Shown here: one piece after another, positions 1 through 8,407 of the stretch
How positions within the stretch are numbered: the stretch's first letter is position 1
How the letters are laid out: each line of letters begins with the position of its first letter
NCBI GenBank assembly: GCA_023392595.1
Contig: JAEVYU010000081.1
Coordinates: 99,031 to 163,030, forward strand
Source of the DNA: Bacillota bacterium
GTDB taxonomy: Bacteria; Bacillota; UBA4882; UBA8346
Direction: 5' to 3'
DNA: 64,000 nucleotides
Made by a program: the position numbers and the translations under genes
The notes under the pieces: generated by a model
What the model saw: the letters and a program-made list of their open reading frames with translations, nothing else
The model's database searches: none
What the model was told of the DNA's origin: nothing

Positions 1-36
1 CTGGAGGTGCTCGGCAATAACGGAGAGCTCAAGTAA
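1..36 (+). CDS. Possible 3' end of an upstream gene
   Basis: The first 36 bases read in frame as LEVLGNNGELK followed by TAA. This could be the tail of a plus-strand gene that begins before the window. Eleven residues are too few to name a family, and the reading could be chance. Confidence 0.2.
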   Translation: MEVLGNNGELK

Positions 37-60
37 GGCCCCCATCTCTAAGGCTTACTC

Positions 61-108
61 AAAAAAAAAGCCGCCCTTCCCCCTACCGTATGCTGGAGCA
101 AGGGAAGG
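61..108 (-). terminator. Probable terminator of the phosphohexomutase gene
   Basis: Read on the minus strand, CCTTCCC (108-102) can pair with GGGAAGG (81-75), and a run of nine T follows after five bases (69-61). It lies about 180 bases past the stop of the phosphohexomutase gene. The five-base spacer and the 20-base loop make it weaker than a textbook terminator. Confidence 0.45.
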
Positions 109-145
109 AGCAGAACAGCCCAAAATAGGCAATCATCATCATAAT

Positions 146-182
146 CCCTCGCCCATAGCGTTTTTTGCGTGATGGGCGAGGG
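146..182. repeat. Long hairpin (11-bp perfect inverted repeat)
   Basis: CCCTCGCCCAT at 146-156 and ATGGGCGAGGG at 172-182 form a perfect 11-bp stem around a 15-base T-rich loop. It lies in the spacer downstream of the phosphohexomutase gene. It has no T tail on either strand, so it may be an mRNA 3' stabiliser or a dispersed palindromic repeat rather than a terminator. Confidence 0.6.
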
Positions 183-283
183 CCACTTCTCTGAATGGAC
201 AGAGGGGTGAGGGCATAGACAGACTTATGAAATTACGGGAAAAGGACTCATGAAAATGGAAATGGAACAGGTTGGATAAGGCC

Positions 284-1636
284 CTATAGCGCTTCGGCCA
301 GCCTATCAAGCTCTTTTCTTACCTCAGCCTCAATCTGTTTCAACGATTCCGGGGAATCCCCTTCAAACCGAAGCACCAGAACAGGCTGGGTGTTGGAGGC
401 TCTCACCAGGCCCCAGCCGTGTTCGAAGAGGATGCGGGCGCCGTCAATGGAGATGACTTTATTTTTTTGACTGAATGTTTTGACCAACTTTTCAACCAGG
501 GGAAACTTTTTATCATCCGGGCATTCAAAACGGATCTCGGGTGTGGCGTAAGTTTTCGGCAGTTCGTCGACCATTTGGGCCAAAGTAAGCCCGGAGTGGG
601 ATAAAATTTCAATTAAGCGCGCTCCGGCATAGACCGCATCGTCGTAACCGTAATAACGGTCGGCGAAAAAGAGATGGCCGCTCATCTCTCCCGCCAGCAG
701 GGCGTTTTCTTCCTTCATTTTGGCCTTGATCATGGAATGCCCGACTTTCCACATGATGGGTTCTCCGCCCATTTCGCGGATTTTATCGAACATCGCCTGG
801 GAGCATTTGACTTCGCCGATGATTTTGGCCTGGGGATGCTGTCCAAGGATTTGTTTAGCGTAAAGGATCATAAGCTGATCGCCCCAAAGAATCCGTCCCT
901 GGGTGTCGACAACTCCGATCCGGTCGGCGTCGCCGTCAAAGGCGATTCCCAAATCCGCTTCATTGGATTTCACCTCCGCCGCTAAAGCATTGATATTTTC
1001 CGGAAGGGTCGGGTCCGGGTGATGATTGGGGAAACGGCCGTCCGGTTCGGAGAAAATGTCCACCACTTCCCAGCCCAGTCTCTTGTATAAATCAACCGCC
1101 ACTAAATTACCGGTGCCGTTGCCCGCGTCAACCACGATTTTTATTTTACGGGGGCCGGGATGGATAACGCTCTGAAGGTACTGGACATAATCCCCGGCCA
1201 GAGGGTGAAAGGTTAATTTGGCGTCGCCGTAATGGTAATCCTTCTTTTCCATGATCCGACCTATCTCTTGGATTTGTTCACCAAAAGCAGTACTTTTGCC
1301 GAGGCAGACTTTAAAACCATTTTCGTTGGCCGGGTTGTGGCTGCCGGTGATCATCACTCCGCCGCCCACCGGTAAGTGAAACAGTGAGAAATAGACCAGC
1401 GGAGTGGGTCCCATTCCGATATCAACGACGTTGATTCCGGATTCCACCAATCCCTTGGTCAACCTGTTTTTAAAACCGGGAGAGCTTAATCGGCAATCGT
1501 AACCGAGACTGATGGTATCCACTTGATTTTTATGATAAAAAGAGGCCATCGCCCGGCCTAGTTCCTCCACAAATTCATCGGTCAGATCCTTGCCGGCCAC
1601 ACCCCGAATATCATTTTGACGAAACACGTGAAGCAT
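284..1636 (-). CDS. Phosphomannomutase/phosphoglucomutase
   Basis: This is a cytoplasmic alpha-D-phosphohexomutase that interconverts hexose 6-phosphate and 1-phosphate, feeding sugar-nucleotide and cell-surface polysaccharide synthesis. The 450-residue length is normal for the bacterial PMM/PGM group. The phosphoserine loop TGSHNP is at residues 97-102 (Ser99), the Mg-binding loop DGDADR at 234-239 and the sugar-binding loop GEMSGH at 316-321. A phosphate-binding RASNTQP motif lies near residue 411. TGSHNP in place of TASHNP is common among PMM/PGM enzymes. The gene is monocistronic, divergent from aroC. Family assignment is firm, but the preferred sugar (mannose, glucose or both) cannot be decided from sequence. 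Confidence 0.93.
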   Translation of the reverse strand: MLHVFRQNDIRGVAGKDLTDEFVEELGRAMASFYHKNQVDTISLGYDCRLSSPGFKNRLTKGLVESGINVVDIGMGPTPLVYFSLFHLPVGGGVMITGSHNPANENGFKVCLGKSTAFGEQIQEIGRIMEKKDYHYGDAKLTFHPLAGDYVQYLQSVIHPGPRKIKIVVDAGNGTGNLVAVDLYKRLGWEVVDIFSEPDGRFPNHHPDPTLPENINALAAEVKSNEADLGIAFDGDADRIGVVDTQGRILWGDQLMILYAKQILGQHPQAKIIGEVKCSQAMFDKIREMGGEPIMWKVGHSMIKAKMKEENALLAGEMSGHLFFADRYYGYDDAVYAGARLIEILSHSGLTLAQMVDELPKTYATPEIRFECPDDKKFPLVEKLVKTFSQKNKVISIDGARILFEHGWGLVRASNTQPVLVLRFEGDSPESLKQIEAEVRKELDRLAEAL

Positions 1637-1703
1637 AGTATCCCTCCATTAACTAGATTTTGCAGAAATTCGGCATTGAGTCGGAAAACCCTTTCCCAAA
1701 TAT

Positions 1704-1732
1704 TTGCCTTATTGCCAAAATTCATTTATAAT
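1704..1732 (+). promoter_or_regulatory. Candidate sigma-A promoter of the aro operon
   Basis: TTGCCT (1704-1709) and TATAAT (1727-1732) are separated by 17 bp, 51 bp upstream of the aroC start in the divergent intergenic region. The -10 element is perfect and the -35 element matches 4 of 6 positions. Confidence 0.6.
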
Positions 1733-1783
1733 TTAACGAAAGGCGATTTTGTTTAGGACATTACGAGTAGGAAAGGCAATCCA

Positions 1784-2989
1784 ATGATTCGTTTTCTAAC
1801 AGCCGGCGAGTCTCATGGGCCGGCCTTAAGCGCTATGATAGAAGGATTTCCGGCGGGGCTTGGACTTGATGTGCATGATTTGCAGATTGATTTGACAAGA
1901 CGCCGCGGGGGCTACGGCCGGGGCGGCCGGATGAAAATTGAAGGAGATGCGGTTGCGATATTATCCGGGGTCCGGCATGGCCTGACTTTGGGATCGCCGA
2001 TCACGCTTCAAATCATCAATCAGGATTGGCCGCGTTGGGAGGAAGTAATGGCGATAGGGGCTGATCCGGGCAGTGCACCCGGGAAAGTAAAAATCGCCGC
2101 CGATGATAGGCTGGCGGAGCTTTCCGCCCGGGTGACCGCGCCTAGGCCCGGCCACGCAGATTTGGCGGGGGTCCTCAAATATCATCAGGATGATATTCGG
2201 AATATTCTGGAAAGGGCAAGCGCCAGGGAGACTGCAGCCAGGGTGGCGGTAGGCGCTGTGGCCCGTAAATTTTTAACCGAATTTGGCATTGAAGTTTTCA
2301 GCGGTGTGCTCCGAATCGGTCAGGCAGCGGTGGAGTCCCCGCCAATTGATTTGGCGGTTTACCGTCAAAAGGTTCTTCACTCGCCCGTATCGGCTCCCGA
2401 TGAGAGGGCATCCGAGAAAATGGTGGTTGAAATCGAGGGGGCCAAAGAGGCCGGGAATTCTCTGGGGGGAATCATTGAGGTACTCATTCAGGGAGCGCCG
2501 GTGGGTCTGGGAAGTCATGTGCAATGGGACCGCCGTTTGGATGCCCGGTTGGCGGCGGCGATGATGAGTATTCCGGCCGTCAAAGGGGTGGAAATCGGGA
2601 TGGGATTTGAAACTTCCTCTTTAAAAGGCTCGGAAGTCCACGATCCAATCGGTTATGATCCGGTAAAAGGTTTTTACCGTCAAACCAATAACGCCGGGGG
2701 AATTGAGGGCGGAATCAGTAATGGTGAAATGATTCGGATGAAAATTGCCATGAAACCAATCCCCACACTGTATCAACCTTTACAGACCGTGGATATCAAC
2801 ACCAAGGAAGTCAAACAGGCCAGTGTGGAACGTTCCGACACCTGCGCCGTTCCGGCGGCAGCCGTGGTGGCTGAAGCTATGGCTTGCTGGACCATAGCGG
2901 AAGCTTTTTTGGAGAAATTCGGCGGGGATCATTTGCAGGAAACAGGGAACAATTATCAGCATTATCTGCAGACAATCAAGGGGATTTAA
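1784..2989 (+). CDS. aroC: Chorismate synthase
   Basis: This enzyme makes chorismate from 5-enolpyruvylshikimate 3-phosphate, using reduced FMN, in the last step of the shikimate pathway. The start MIRFLTAGESHGPAL carries the signature GESHG with a conserved His. Further family features include RRGGYGRGGRMKIE, the RASARETAARVA segment and NNAGGIEGGISNG. At 401 residues it is a full-length bacterial form. It is first in the run aroC-aroK-aroB-aroQ, with an 11-base gap to aroK. Only four shikimate enzymes are here; aroE, aroA and DAHP synthase must be elsewhere. Confidence 0.97.
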   Translation: MIRFLTAGESHGPALSAMIEGFPAGLGLDVHDLQIDLTRRRGGYGRGGRMKIEGDAVAILSGVRHGLTLGSPITLQIINQDWPRWEEVMAIGADPGSAPGKVKIAADDRLAELSARVTAPRPGHADLAGVLKYHQDDIRNILERASARETAARVAVGAVARKFLTEFGIEVFSGVLRIGQAAVESPPIDLAVYRQKVLHSPVSAPDERASEKMVVEIEGAKEAGNSLGGIIEVLIQGAPVGLGSHVQWDRRLDARLAAAMMSIPAVKGVEIGMGFETSSLKGSEVHDPIGYDPVKGFYRQTNNAGGIEGGISNGEMIRMKIAMKPIPTLYQPLQTVDINTKEVKQASVERSDTCAVPAAAVVAEAMACWTIAEAFLEKFGGDHLQETGNNYQHYLQTIKGI

Positions 2990-2999
2990 GGGGTTTGGA

Positions 3000-3530
3000 A
3001 TGAATATTGTGCTAATCGGTTTTATGGGAACCGGTAAATCAACCATTGGAAGATTATTGGCCCAGAAGTTGGATTTCGAATTTGTGGATGTGGACGCCCG
3101 GATCGAGCAACAAGCGGGAAAAACGATTACCCAAATTTTTCAGTCCGCGGGGGAAGAATATTTCAGAAAATTAGAGAGGGAATTTGCTGAAAAATTATCC
3201 GCCGGGGAGGGCCAAATCATCGCCACCGGCGGTGGTTTTGTTCTCAACCCTCAAAATATCGCATTATTGAGACCCAAAGGATTCATTGTTTCATTAAAAG
3301 CCTCGCCCCGGGTTATTTATGAACGGATTCGAAATGAAAAGCACCGGCCTTTACTGGCTGTACCTGATCCCCTTGCCCAAATCGGCTGGCTGTTAGAGGA
3401 AAGGGATGAGCGTTACCGGGATGCCGATTTGCTCGTTAATACCGACGGCAAATCGCCGGCCGGTGTCGCGGATGAAATCGGGGCGGAATTATTGAAAAGA
3501 GGAATTTCCAATGGAAGAAATCAGGCTTAA
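3000..3530 (+). CDS. aroK: Shikimate kinase
   Basis: This enzyme phosphorylates the 3-hydroxyl of shikimate with ATP. It is a P-loop NMP-kinase-like protein of 176 residues, with Walker A GFMGTGKST at residues 7-15. The shikimate-binding DVDARIE and the ATGGGFVL segment follow, and a lid region contains RNEKHRPLL. The start ATG is 11 bases past aroC. Its 3' end overlaps aroB by 20 bases, so translation is probably coupled. Confidence 0.96.
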   Translation: MNIVLIGFMGTGKSTIGRLLAQKLDFEFVDVDARIEQQAGKTITQIFQSAGEEYFRKLEREFAEKLSAGEGQIIATGGGFVLNPQNIALLRPKGFIVSLKASPRVIYERIRNEKHRPLLAVPDPLAQIGWLLEERDERYRDADLLVNTDGKSPAGVADEIGAELLKRGISNGRNQA

Positions 3531-4605
3531 CTTAGCCGAGAGAAGTTATTCAATCTTAATTGCCGAGGGGATTTTGAAAAAACTGGGGGAGATCCTGTGC
3601 GAGCGGAACATTAAGGGACGGGTCCTGATTGTTACCAATCCTACTGTCGCCCGCTGGTATCTGGGGCCGGTTGCCGATTCTCTTCGGAATGCCGGCTTTG
3701 AATATCAAGTCGCCGAGGTTCCGGACGGTGAAAGTTATAAATCTCTGGAACAAGCCGGCCTGCTGTATGATAAGTTAGTCGACGGCGCTTTTGACCGGAA
3801 ATCGGTATTGATTGCCCTGGGCGGAGGAGTTATCGGCGATTTAACAGGCTTTGTCGCCTCCACCTACATGCGCGGGGTCCGCTTCGTCCAGATTCCCACG
3901 ACCCTTTTAGCACAGGTGGATTCCAGTATTGGCGGTAAAGTGGCCGTAAACCACCTGAAAGGGAAAAACTTGATCGGCGCCTTTTACCAGCCTTCTTTGG
4001 TTATCTCTGATGTGGGCACATTAAAAACCCTTCCCGAAGCGGAGTTTAATTCAGGAATGGCCGAAGTGATTAAACACGGGATTATTTTGGATGAAAATTA
4101 TTTGCGGCTGATTGAAGGAGAACACCCATTAATCCGCAGTCTTGATCCGGGTTTATTACGCTTTGTGGTGAGCGGCTCCTGCCGGATTAAGGGTCAAGTT
4201 GTGGAGCAAGATGAGAAGGAGTCGGGTTTGCGGGCGATTTTGAACTTTGGCCATACCGTCGGCCATGCCATCGAAGCGCTCACCAATTATACCCGGTATA
4301 AACATGGCGAAGGGGTGGCTATCGGAATGGCTGCCGCCACCAGGATTGCCGCTAAGATAGGTTTGTTAAACCAGCAGGATTTAGCGGACCGGGTTTTGGA
4401 AATTTGCGGACGGTTTCAGTTGCCCACGGAATTACCGCGCCTTGCCGTTTCCGACATCTTAAAGGTTATTCAACTTGATAAAAAAGTGGAATATTCCAAA
4501 ATACGCTGGGTTTTACCGGAAAGAGCGGGCTCTATGAAGATCACCAGTGATGTTCCAGTGGAGGCTGTTACTTCAGTTCTGGCGGAGCTGGGAGGAATAA
4601 GATGA
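3511..4605 (+). CDS. aroB: 3-dehydroquinate synthase
   Basis: This enzyme cyclises DAHP to 3-dehydroquinate in an NAD- and Zn-dependent reaction. It is 364 residues long. The NAD-binding GGGVIGDLTGFVAS segment, the Zn-ligand region MAEVIKHG and the NFGHTVGHAIE motif with two His are present. The ATG at 3511 follows an AGAGGAA ribosome binding site inside the end of aroK. The stop codon shares bases with the aroQ start (ATGA). Confidence 0.97.
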   Translation: MEEIRLNLAERSYSILIAEGILKKLGEILCERNIKGRVLIVTNPTVARWYLGPVADSLRNAGFEYQVAEVPDGESYKSLEQAGLLYDKLVDGAFDRKSVLIALGGGVIGDLTGFVASTYMRGVRFVQIPTTLLAQVDSSIGGKVAVNHLKGKNLIGAFYQPSLVISDVGTLKTLPEAEFNSGMAEVIKHGIILDENYLRLIEGEHPLIRSLDPGLLRFVVSGSCRIKGQVVEQDEKESGLRAILNFGHTVGHAIEALTNYTRYKHGEGVAIGMAAATRIAAKIGLLNQQDLADRVLEICGRFQLPTELPRLAVSDILKVIQLDKKVEYSKIRWVLPERAGSMKITSDVPVEAVTSVLAELGGIR

Positions 4606-5051
4606 ACAGGATTTTGGTGTTGCACGGCCCAAATTTGAATTGGCTGGGTAAACGGGAACCGGCAGTATACGGCTACCAGACTTTGGATGATTTAAACCGT
4701 TTAATGACGGAGTATGCTGAAAAATCCGGCCTGCAATTGAAAATTTTTCAGAGCAATGGCGAGGGTGCGCTGATTGACAAAATTCAGGAGGAATCGGCCT
4801 GGGCCCAAGGAATCCTGATCAATCCGGGAGCTTATACCCACTATAGCTACGCCTTGCGCGATGCCTTATCCGGCGCGGGTTTATCTGTGGTAGAAGTCCA
4901 TTTAAGCAATATCCATAGCCGGGAAGAGTTCCGGCACACTTCAGTGATCGCTCCGATTGCGGTGGGCCAAATCTGCGGTTTTGGTTTTGAGGGCTATATT
5001 TTAGGATTAACGGCCCTTCGCAATCTCCCTGGGAAGCAAATCGCCGGCTAA
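4602..5051 (+). CDS. aroQ: Type II 3-dehydroquinate dehydratase
   Basis: This enzyme dehydrates 3-dehydroquinate to 3-dehydroshikimate. It is 149 residues, typical of the dodecameric type II class. Visible signatures are GPNLNWLGKREPAVYG (catalytic Arg and Tyr loop), INPGAYTHYSYALRDAL and EVHLSNIHSREEFRHTS (catalytic His). The ATGA overlap with aroB and the GGAGG at 4591-4595 indicate coupled translation. It is the last gene of the aro operon and converges with the hicB gene. Confidence 0.97.
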   Translation: MNRILVLHGPNLNWLGKREPAVYGYQTLDDLNRLMTEYAEKSGLQLKIFQSNGEGALIDKIQEESAWAQGILINPGAYTHYSYALRDALSGAGLSVVEVHLSNIHSREEFRHTSVIAPIAVGQICGFGFEGYILGLTALRNLPGKQIAG

Positions 5052-5069
5052 TTATCAAACAGTATACCG

Positions 5070-5369
5070 TTAACGGTGAACTTTTTTAAGAAATTTCTGA
5101 AGTTTTGATGGTTTTGCTTTGGCCGGAGCCGCCTTTAATGGCTTTGGTTGAACAAGGGGCTGGATCGGATCGGGATAATCTTCTTGCACCACCGGATGAG
5201 GAATGGGGAGCCCATCGGCGGCCAATCCTTTTAAGTGCATATCAACAGTGATTTTCATGGCTTCCTTGGCTTCGGAAGCCGTTTTCCCCGATGCCACACA
5301 TCCCGGTAGATCCGGAACAAAAGCTACATAATTTTGGTCGACTTTTCGTAAAACATAAATATATTTCAT
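5070..5369 (-). CDS. HicB-family antitoxin
   Basis: A 99-residue protein whose first 55 residues match the HicB fold, a partial RNase-H-like domain: MKYIYVLRKVDQNYVAFVPDLPGC, then a helix with TASEAKEAM. HicB proteins bind and neutralise HicA toxins and usually repress their own operon. The C-terminal 40 residues are rich in Pro, Lys and Ala and show no obvious DNA-binding domain, so autoregulation may be weak or done by the complex. It lies 74 bases downstream of the hicA-like gene on the same strand. Confidence 0.75.
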   Translation of the reverse strand: MKYIYVLRKVDQNYVAFVPDLPGCVASGKTASEAKEAMKITVDMHLKGLAADGLPIPHPVVQEDYPDPIQPLVQPKPLKAAPAKAKPSKLQKFLKKVHR

Positions 5370-5443
5370 GATTGGATTTTTCCATCCTTTCCGGCAAAAT
5401 GTTTCTCAATCTGGATGAATGATAATTGGAAAAAGCGTTTCGG

Positions 5444-5692
5444 TTAAGTCGACTTTTTTCCGGCCGCGATTGGGTTTATTTTGACAGGCGTTTTCCCCGC
5501 AAATCGTTCCAGTAGACCCGCTTGAAGCAGGATGCTGTTGATGGAGTCCTTTTCCAAATCGTAGTTCGGGTTTGCAGCTATGGTAATGCGGCCCTTTTTG
5601 TGGGGATGTTTGAATTGACGGTAACTACCCCGTTGCTCAATGATGTACCAGCCGTCATTTTGAAGAATTTCTAAAATTTCTTGAACTTGCAT
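5444..5692 (-). CDS. HicA-family toxin (mRNA interferase fold)
   Basis: An 82-residue protein with the small double-stranded-RNA-binding-like HicA fold: an EILQNDGWYIIEQRGSYRQF core, a KHPHKKGRITIAANP strand pair, and a helix with SINSILLQAGL. HicA toxins cleave mRNA. In the usual motif a catalytic His follows Gly-Ser (GSH); here that position is Tyr (GSY), and the next His is in KHPH. Toxin activity is therefore uncertain. The order toxin then antitoxin is standard for hicAB. The C-terminal tail of about 20 residues is longer than in minimal HicA. Confidence 0.75.
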   Translation of the reverse strand: MQVQEILEILQNDGWYIIEQRGSYRQFKHPHKKGRITIAANPNYDLEKDSINSILLQAGLLERFAGKTPVKINPIAAGKKST

Positions 5693-5739
5693 CCGAAAAC
5701 CCCTTTTGTATAAAAGGATTATATTTCCACTTATTTATT

Positions 5740-5748
5740 ATTATACCA
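5740..5748 (-). promoter_or_regulatory. Extended -10 promoter element for hicAB
   Basis: On the minus strand the sequence TGGTATAAT (5748-5740) is an extended -10 (TG, one base, TATAAT), about 48 bases upstream of the hicA start. No good -35 hexamer is seen, which is acceptable for extended -10 promoters. Confidence 0.5.
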
Positions 5749-5792
5749 TAGGAATTTCTAGATTTTAAATTATTTTTAAGGAGAAGATGAAA

Positions 5793-6860
5793 ATGACTCG
5801 TTTATTCAAATTAAGAGAAAAACTTAAGAAGCTTGATGTGGATGGCGTTTTAATTACCAATCCCCAAAACCGCCGTTATCTCAGTAATTTTAGCGGATCG
5901 TCCGGAGCATTGCTGATATCTTCCGATAAAGCGGTAATTATAACCGATTTTCGCTACTGGGAACAGGTGGAACAGGAAGTTTCCGATTTTGAACTCCATA
6001 AACAGGGCCCCCTTTTTTGGGGGAGCGTCATGGAACTGGTTGAGAAATTTCACTGGAAGAAAATCGGTTTTGAAGCCTCTCTTACCTTCGGGGAGTATCA
6101 AAACCTGATTGACAAGGCTCCCGGTTCCATACAATTTGAGCCGCTGAACGATTTGGTTGAAAAATTGCGCTGGGTTAAGGATGAACAGGAAATCAACATC
6201 CTTGCCAAGGCGGAACAAATTACCGAAGCAGCCCTTGCCAAGACCTTACAGATTATTCGGCCCGGGTTAAAGGAAAGAGATTTGGCTTTGGAATTTGATC
6301 ATCAACTTCGTTTACAGGGCGCCGAGGGCAATTCTTTTGCTACCATTGCCCTCTCCGGAGAAAGATCATCATTGCCTCATGGGGTCGCTTCCGATAGAGA
6401 AATTAAGCGGGGCGATCTGGTTTTAATCGATTGCGGCGCTCTTTATCAAGGATATTGCGCCGATCTTACCCGGACGATGGTGGTGGGGCCGGCCTCCCCG
6501 GAACAAAAAAGAATCTATCAAATTGTACTCAAGGCTCAGGAATTGGCTTTGAATTTTTTAAAGGGCGGATTGATAGGCTCCGAAGTTGATCAAGTGGCCC
6601 GCCAGTTTTTGGCCGAGCAGGGGTATGGTAAAAATTTCGGCCACGGACTGGGACATTGTGTGGGTTTGAATATCCATGAATCTCCCCGGCTATCCGTCAC
6701 CGAACAAAATGTCATCCCCACGGGGGCCGTAATCACGGTTGAGCCCGGCGTTTATATTCCAGGTTGGGGCGGAATACGAATTGAGGATTTGGTTGTCGTG
6801 GAAGAAACAGGGATCCGGAATCTTTCGGGCAGCCCCAAGCGAGAGCTGATGGAGCTCTAG
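5793..6860 (+). CDS. M24-family Xaa-Pro aminopeptidase
   Basis: This is a cytoplasmic dimetal aminopeptidase of the creatinase/proline-dipeptidase family, expected to remove an N-terminal residue before proline. Metal ligands are visible in DCGALYQGYCADLTRT (two Asp), GHGLGH (His), EPGVY (Glu) and RIEDLV (Glu). An in-frame ATG at 5787 is only two bases from the AAGGAGA at 5778-5784, so the ATG at 5793 (spacing 8) is the likelier start, giving 355 residues. It commonly lies just upstream of efp in Firmicutes, as here. PepP versus PepQ-type specificity cannot be told. Confidence 0.9.
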   Translation: MTRLFKLREKLKKLDVDGVLITNPQNRRYLSNFSGSSGALLISSDKAVIITDFRYWEQVEQEVSDFELHKQGPLFWGSVMELVEKFHWKKIGFEASLTFGEYQNLIDKAPGSIQFEPLNDLVEKLRWVKDEQEINILAKAEQITEAALAKTLQIIRPGLKERDLALEFDHQLRLQGAEGNSFATIALSGERSSLPHGVASDREIKRGDLVLIDCGALYQGYCADLTRTMVVGPASPEQKRIYQIVLKAQELALNFLKGGLIGSEVDQVARQFLAEQGYGKNFGHGLGHCVGLNIHESPRLSVTEQNVIPTGAVITVEPGVYIPGWGGIRIEDLVVVEETGIRNLSGSPKRELMEL

Positions 6861-6901
6861 TCATTCATTAAAAGCCATACAATCCCGGATAAACAATCTG
6901 C

Positions 6902-6931
6902 TCGACAAAGCCCACTTTTTTGTGATAAAAT
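6902..6931 (+). promoter_or_regulatory. Candidate promoter upstream of efp
   Basis: TCGACA (6902-6907) and TAAAAT (6926-6931) are spaced by 18 bp in the 208-base gap between the peptidase and efp genes. This would give a leader of roughly 130 bases. Moderate match to sigma-A. Confidence 0.4.
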
Positions 6932-7068
6932 ATGTAAGGTTATTGGGGACAAGTAAAATGTCCTATAAATAGTGTTTAATGGTTGAGCGGATATAGATTT
7001 TGAACCAGAAAATACTATATGTGTTTCAATCCAATTTGGAACTTGCTATACATTTAAGGAGGATACCA

Positions 7069-7632
7069 ATGATTTCAGTTACTGATTTTAAAACGGGACT
7101 AACCATCGAAATTGATGGGCAGCTCTATACTGTGGTTGAGTTTATGCATGTTAAGCCCGGCAAAGGCGCAGCCTTTGTAAGAAGTAAACTAAAGAATATT
7201 AAAACCGGTTTTACTGTTGAGCGGACATTCAATTCAAACGAAAAAGTCGAACAAGCGCGTATTGAATTCCGGGAAATGCAGTTTTTATATAAATCTGATG
7301 ATGAATACACCTTTATGGATACCGAAAATTACGAGCAGATTAATATTCCCTCTTCAAAGATGGGCGATGCTCCTAAATATTTAAAAGAAAACATGGTTGT
7401 GGAAATTAATTTTTACCAAAATGAAATTTTAGGAATTGAATTGCCCAATACTGTTGAGCTGGAAGTTGTCGAAACCGATCCCGGTTTCAAGGGCGATACT
7501 GCAACCGGCGGTTCAAAACCGGCTACCCTGGAGACCGGAACCATTGTCAATGTGCCGTTTTTTGTCAACAAAGGAGATGTTCTCCAAATCGATACCCGAA
7601 CCAATCAATATTTAAAAAGGGTTACCAAGTAA
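7069..7632 (+). CDS. efp: Translation elongation factor P
   Basis: EF-P binds between the P and E sites of the ribosome and relieves stalling at polyproline stretches. From ATG 7069 it has 187 residues, the standard three-domain length (KOW-like N-terminal domain, then two OB domains). The tip loop HVKPGKGAAFVR places Lys32 where other EF-Ps carry the modified Lys or Arg. The open frame extends 23 codons further upstream, but AAGGAGG at 7056-7062 sits correctly for ATG 7069 and the extension has no family similarity. A terminator follows. Confidence 0.96.
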   Translation: MISVTDFKTGLTIEIDGQLYTVVEFMHVKPGKGAAFVRSKLKNIKTGFTVERTFNSNEKVEQARIEFREMQFLYKSDDEYTFMDTENYEQINIPSSKMGDAPKYLKENMVVEINFYQNEILGIELPNTVELEVVETDPGFKGDTATGGSKPATLETGTIVNVPFFVNKGDVLQIDTRTNQYLKRVTK

Positions 7633-7690
7633 AGATGTAAAGATATTTAAAAAATTCAATAACATGCCGATATACTCTGTTTAAAAATTG

Positions 7691-7723
7691 ACTGTTCCAG
7701 GTTCAACGCGGGACAGTTTTTTT
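7691..7723 (+). terminator. Rho-independent terminator after efp
   Basis: ACTGTTCC (7691-7698) pairs with GGGACAGT (7710-7717) with one G-T pair, and T residues run through 7723. It lies 58 bases past the efp stop. Confidence 0.8.
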
Positions 7724-7894
7724 ATTGTAATTTTGGCGGGCCCTTCGGGCTAAGTTTTAATGGATAAAACCCAATAATGCCATTTTTATTTTATCATGGA
7801 GATATACGGCAACCCGGTATTGAACTTGTCAACTCTCCCCTTGGTATGAAGAATGGATTTGCAAGAGATAATAAGTTCAAGGGAGGGTTAATGA

Positions 7895-8326
7895 ATGCGC
7901 GATTTAAAAGAGAGAACCGCTTACTTAAGAGGCCTGATTGAAGGGGCCGCTTTTCCGAAAGATGAGAAAGAAAAACGAATCTGGGATGGTTTACTTGATT
8001 TTTGTGATGAGACTGCACAGGAACTGCATGAATTGTCCGACTCCCAGAATGAATTTGAAGATTATATTGAAGCCATTGATGAAGATTTGGGAACCTTGGA
8101 AAAGTATTTTTATAATGAAGGAGAAGCTGACGATGATGTAGATGTCGTTTTCTCCAGTGATGAAAAAGCCGGTGTGATGGAATTAACATGCCCGTTTTGT
8201 AACGAAGAAATTTACTTTGAGGACCAAAATGGCGATTATGAGGTTATTTGTCCGGAATGCGGGAAGGTGGTATGGAATTCCTCAGACCTTAACAATGCTC
8301 CCGCGGTCAATGCCGATGTAATTTAG
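7895..8326 (+). CDS. CD1247-type N-terminal domain protein with zinc ribbon
   Basis: A 143-residue acidic cytoplasmic protein. Residues 1-70 form predicted helices resembling the small conserved clostridial domain known from CD1247 (MRDLKERTAYLRGLIEG start). The C-terminus has two CxxC knuckles, CPFCNEE and CPECGKVV, making a zinc ribbon, with an acidic linker between. The function of the family is unknown. Its place directly before spoIIIAA is common in clostridial genomes. The start at 7895 is set by GGGAGG at 7881-7886. It has its own terminator. Confidence 0.8.
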   Translation: MRDLKERTAYLRGLIEGAAFPKDEKEKRIWDGLLDFCDETAQELHELSDSQNEFEDYIEAIDEDLGTLEKYFYNEGEADDDVDVVFSSDEKAGVMELTCPFCNEEIYFEDQNGDYEVICPECGKVVWNSSDLNNAPAVNADVI

Positions 8327-8343
8327 GCTGCGTAAATAAAACT

Positions 8344-8373
8344 GTCATAAAGTAAAGCCCGTCTCCATACATA
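8344..8373 (+). promoter_or_regulatory. Candidate sigma-E promoter of the spoIIIA operon
   Basis: GTCATAAA (8344-8351), a 14-base spacer and CATACATA (8366-8373) resemble the sigma-E consensus (ATA-type -35, CATACA-type -10). In Bacillus subtilis the spoIIIA operon is transcribed by mother-cell sigma-E. The site lies 35 bases before the spoIIIAA start and overlaps the terminator of the preceding gene. Confidence 0.55.
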
Positions 8374-8395
8374 TCTATGGACGGGCTATTTTTTT
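8356..8395 (+). terminator. Rho-independent terminator before spoIIIAA
   Basis: AGCCCGTC (8356-8363) pairs with GACGGGCT (8380-8387), and a T-rich tail runs to 8395. It separates the vegetative zinc-ribbon gene from the sporulation operon. Confidence 0.85.
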
Positions 8396-8407
8396 ACAGA
8401 GGAACCG

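Noticed and set aside
403..985. Frames of 61-103 codons on both strands inside the phosphohexomutase gene
   Set aside because: They overlap a gene with intact catalytic motifs and have no ribosome binding site or motif of their own.
7000..7068. 23-residue N-terminal extension of EF-P
   Set aside because: No similarity to EF-P; the standard start has a good ribosome binding site.
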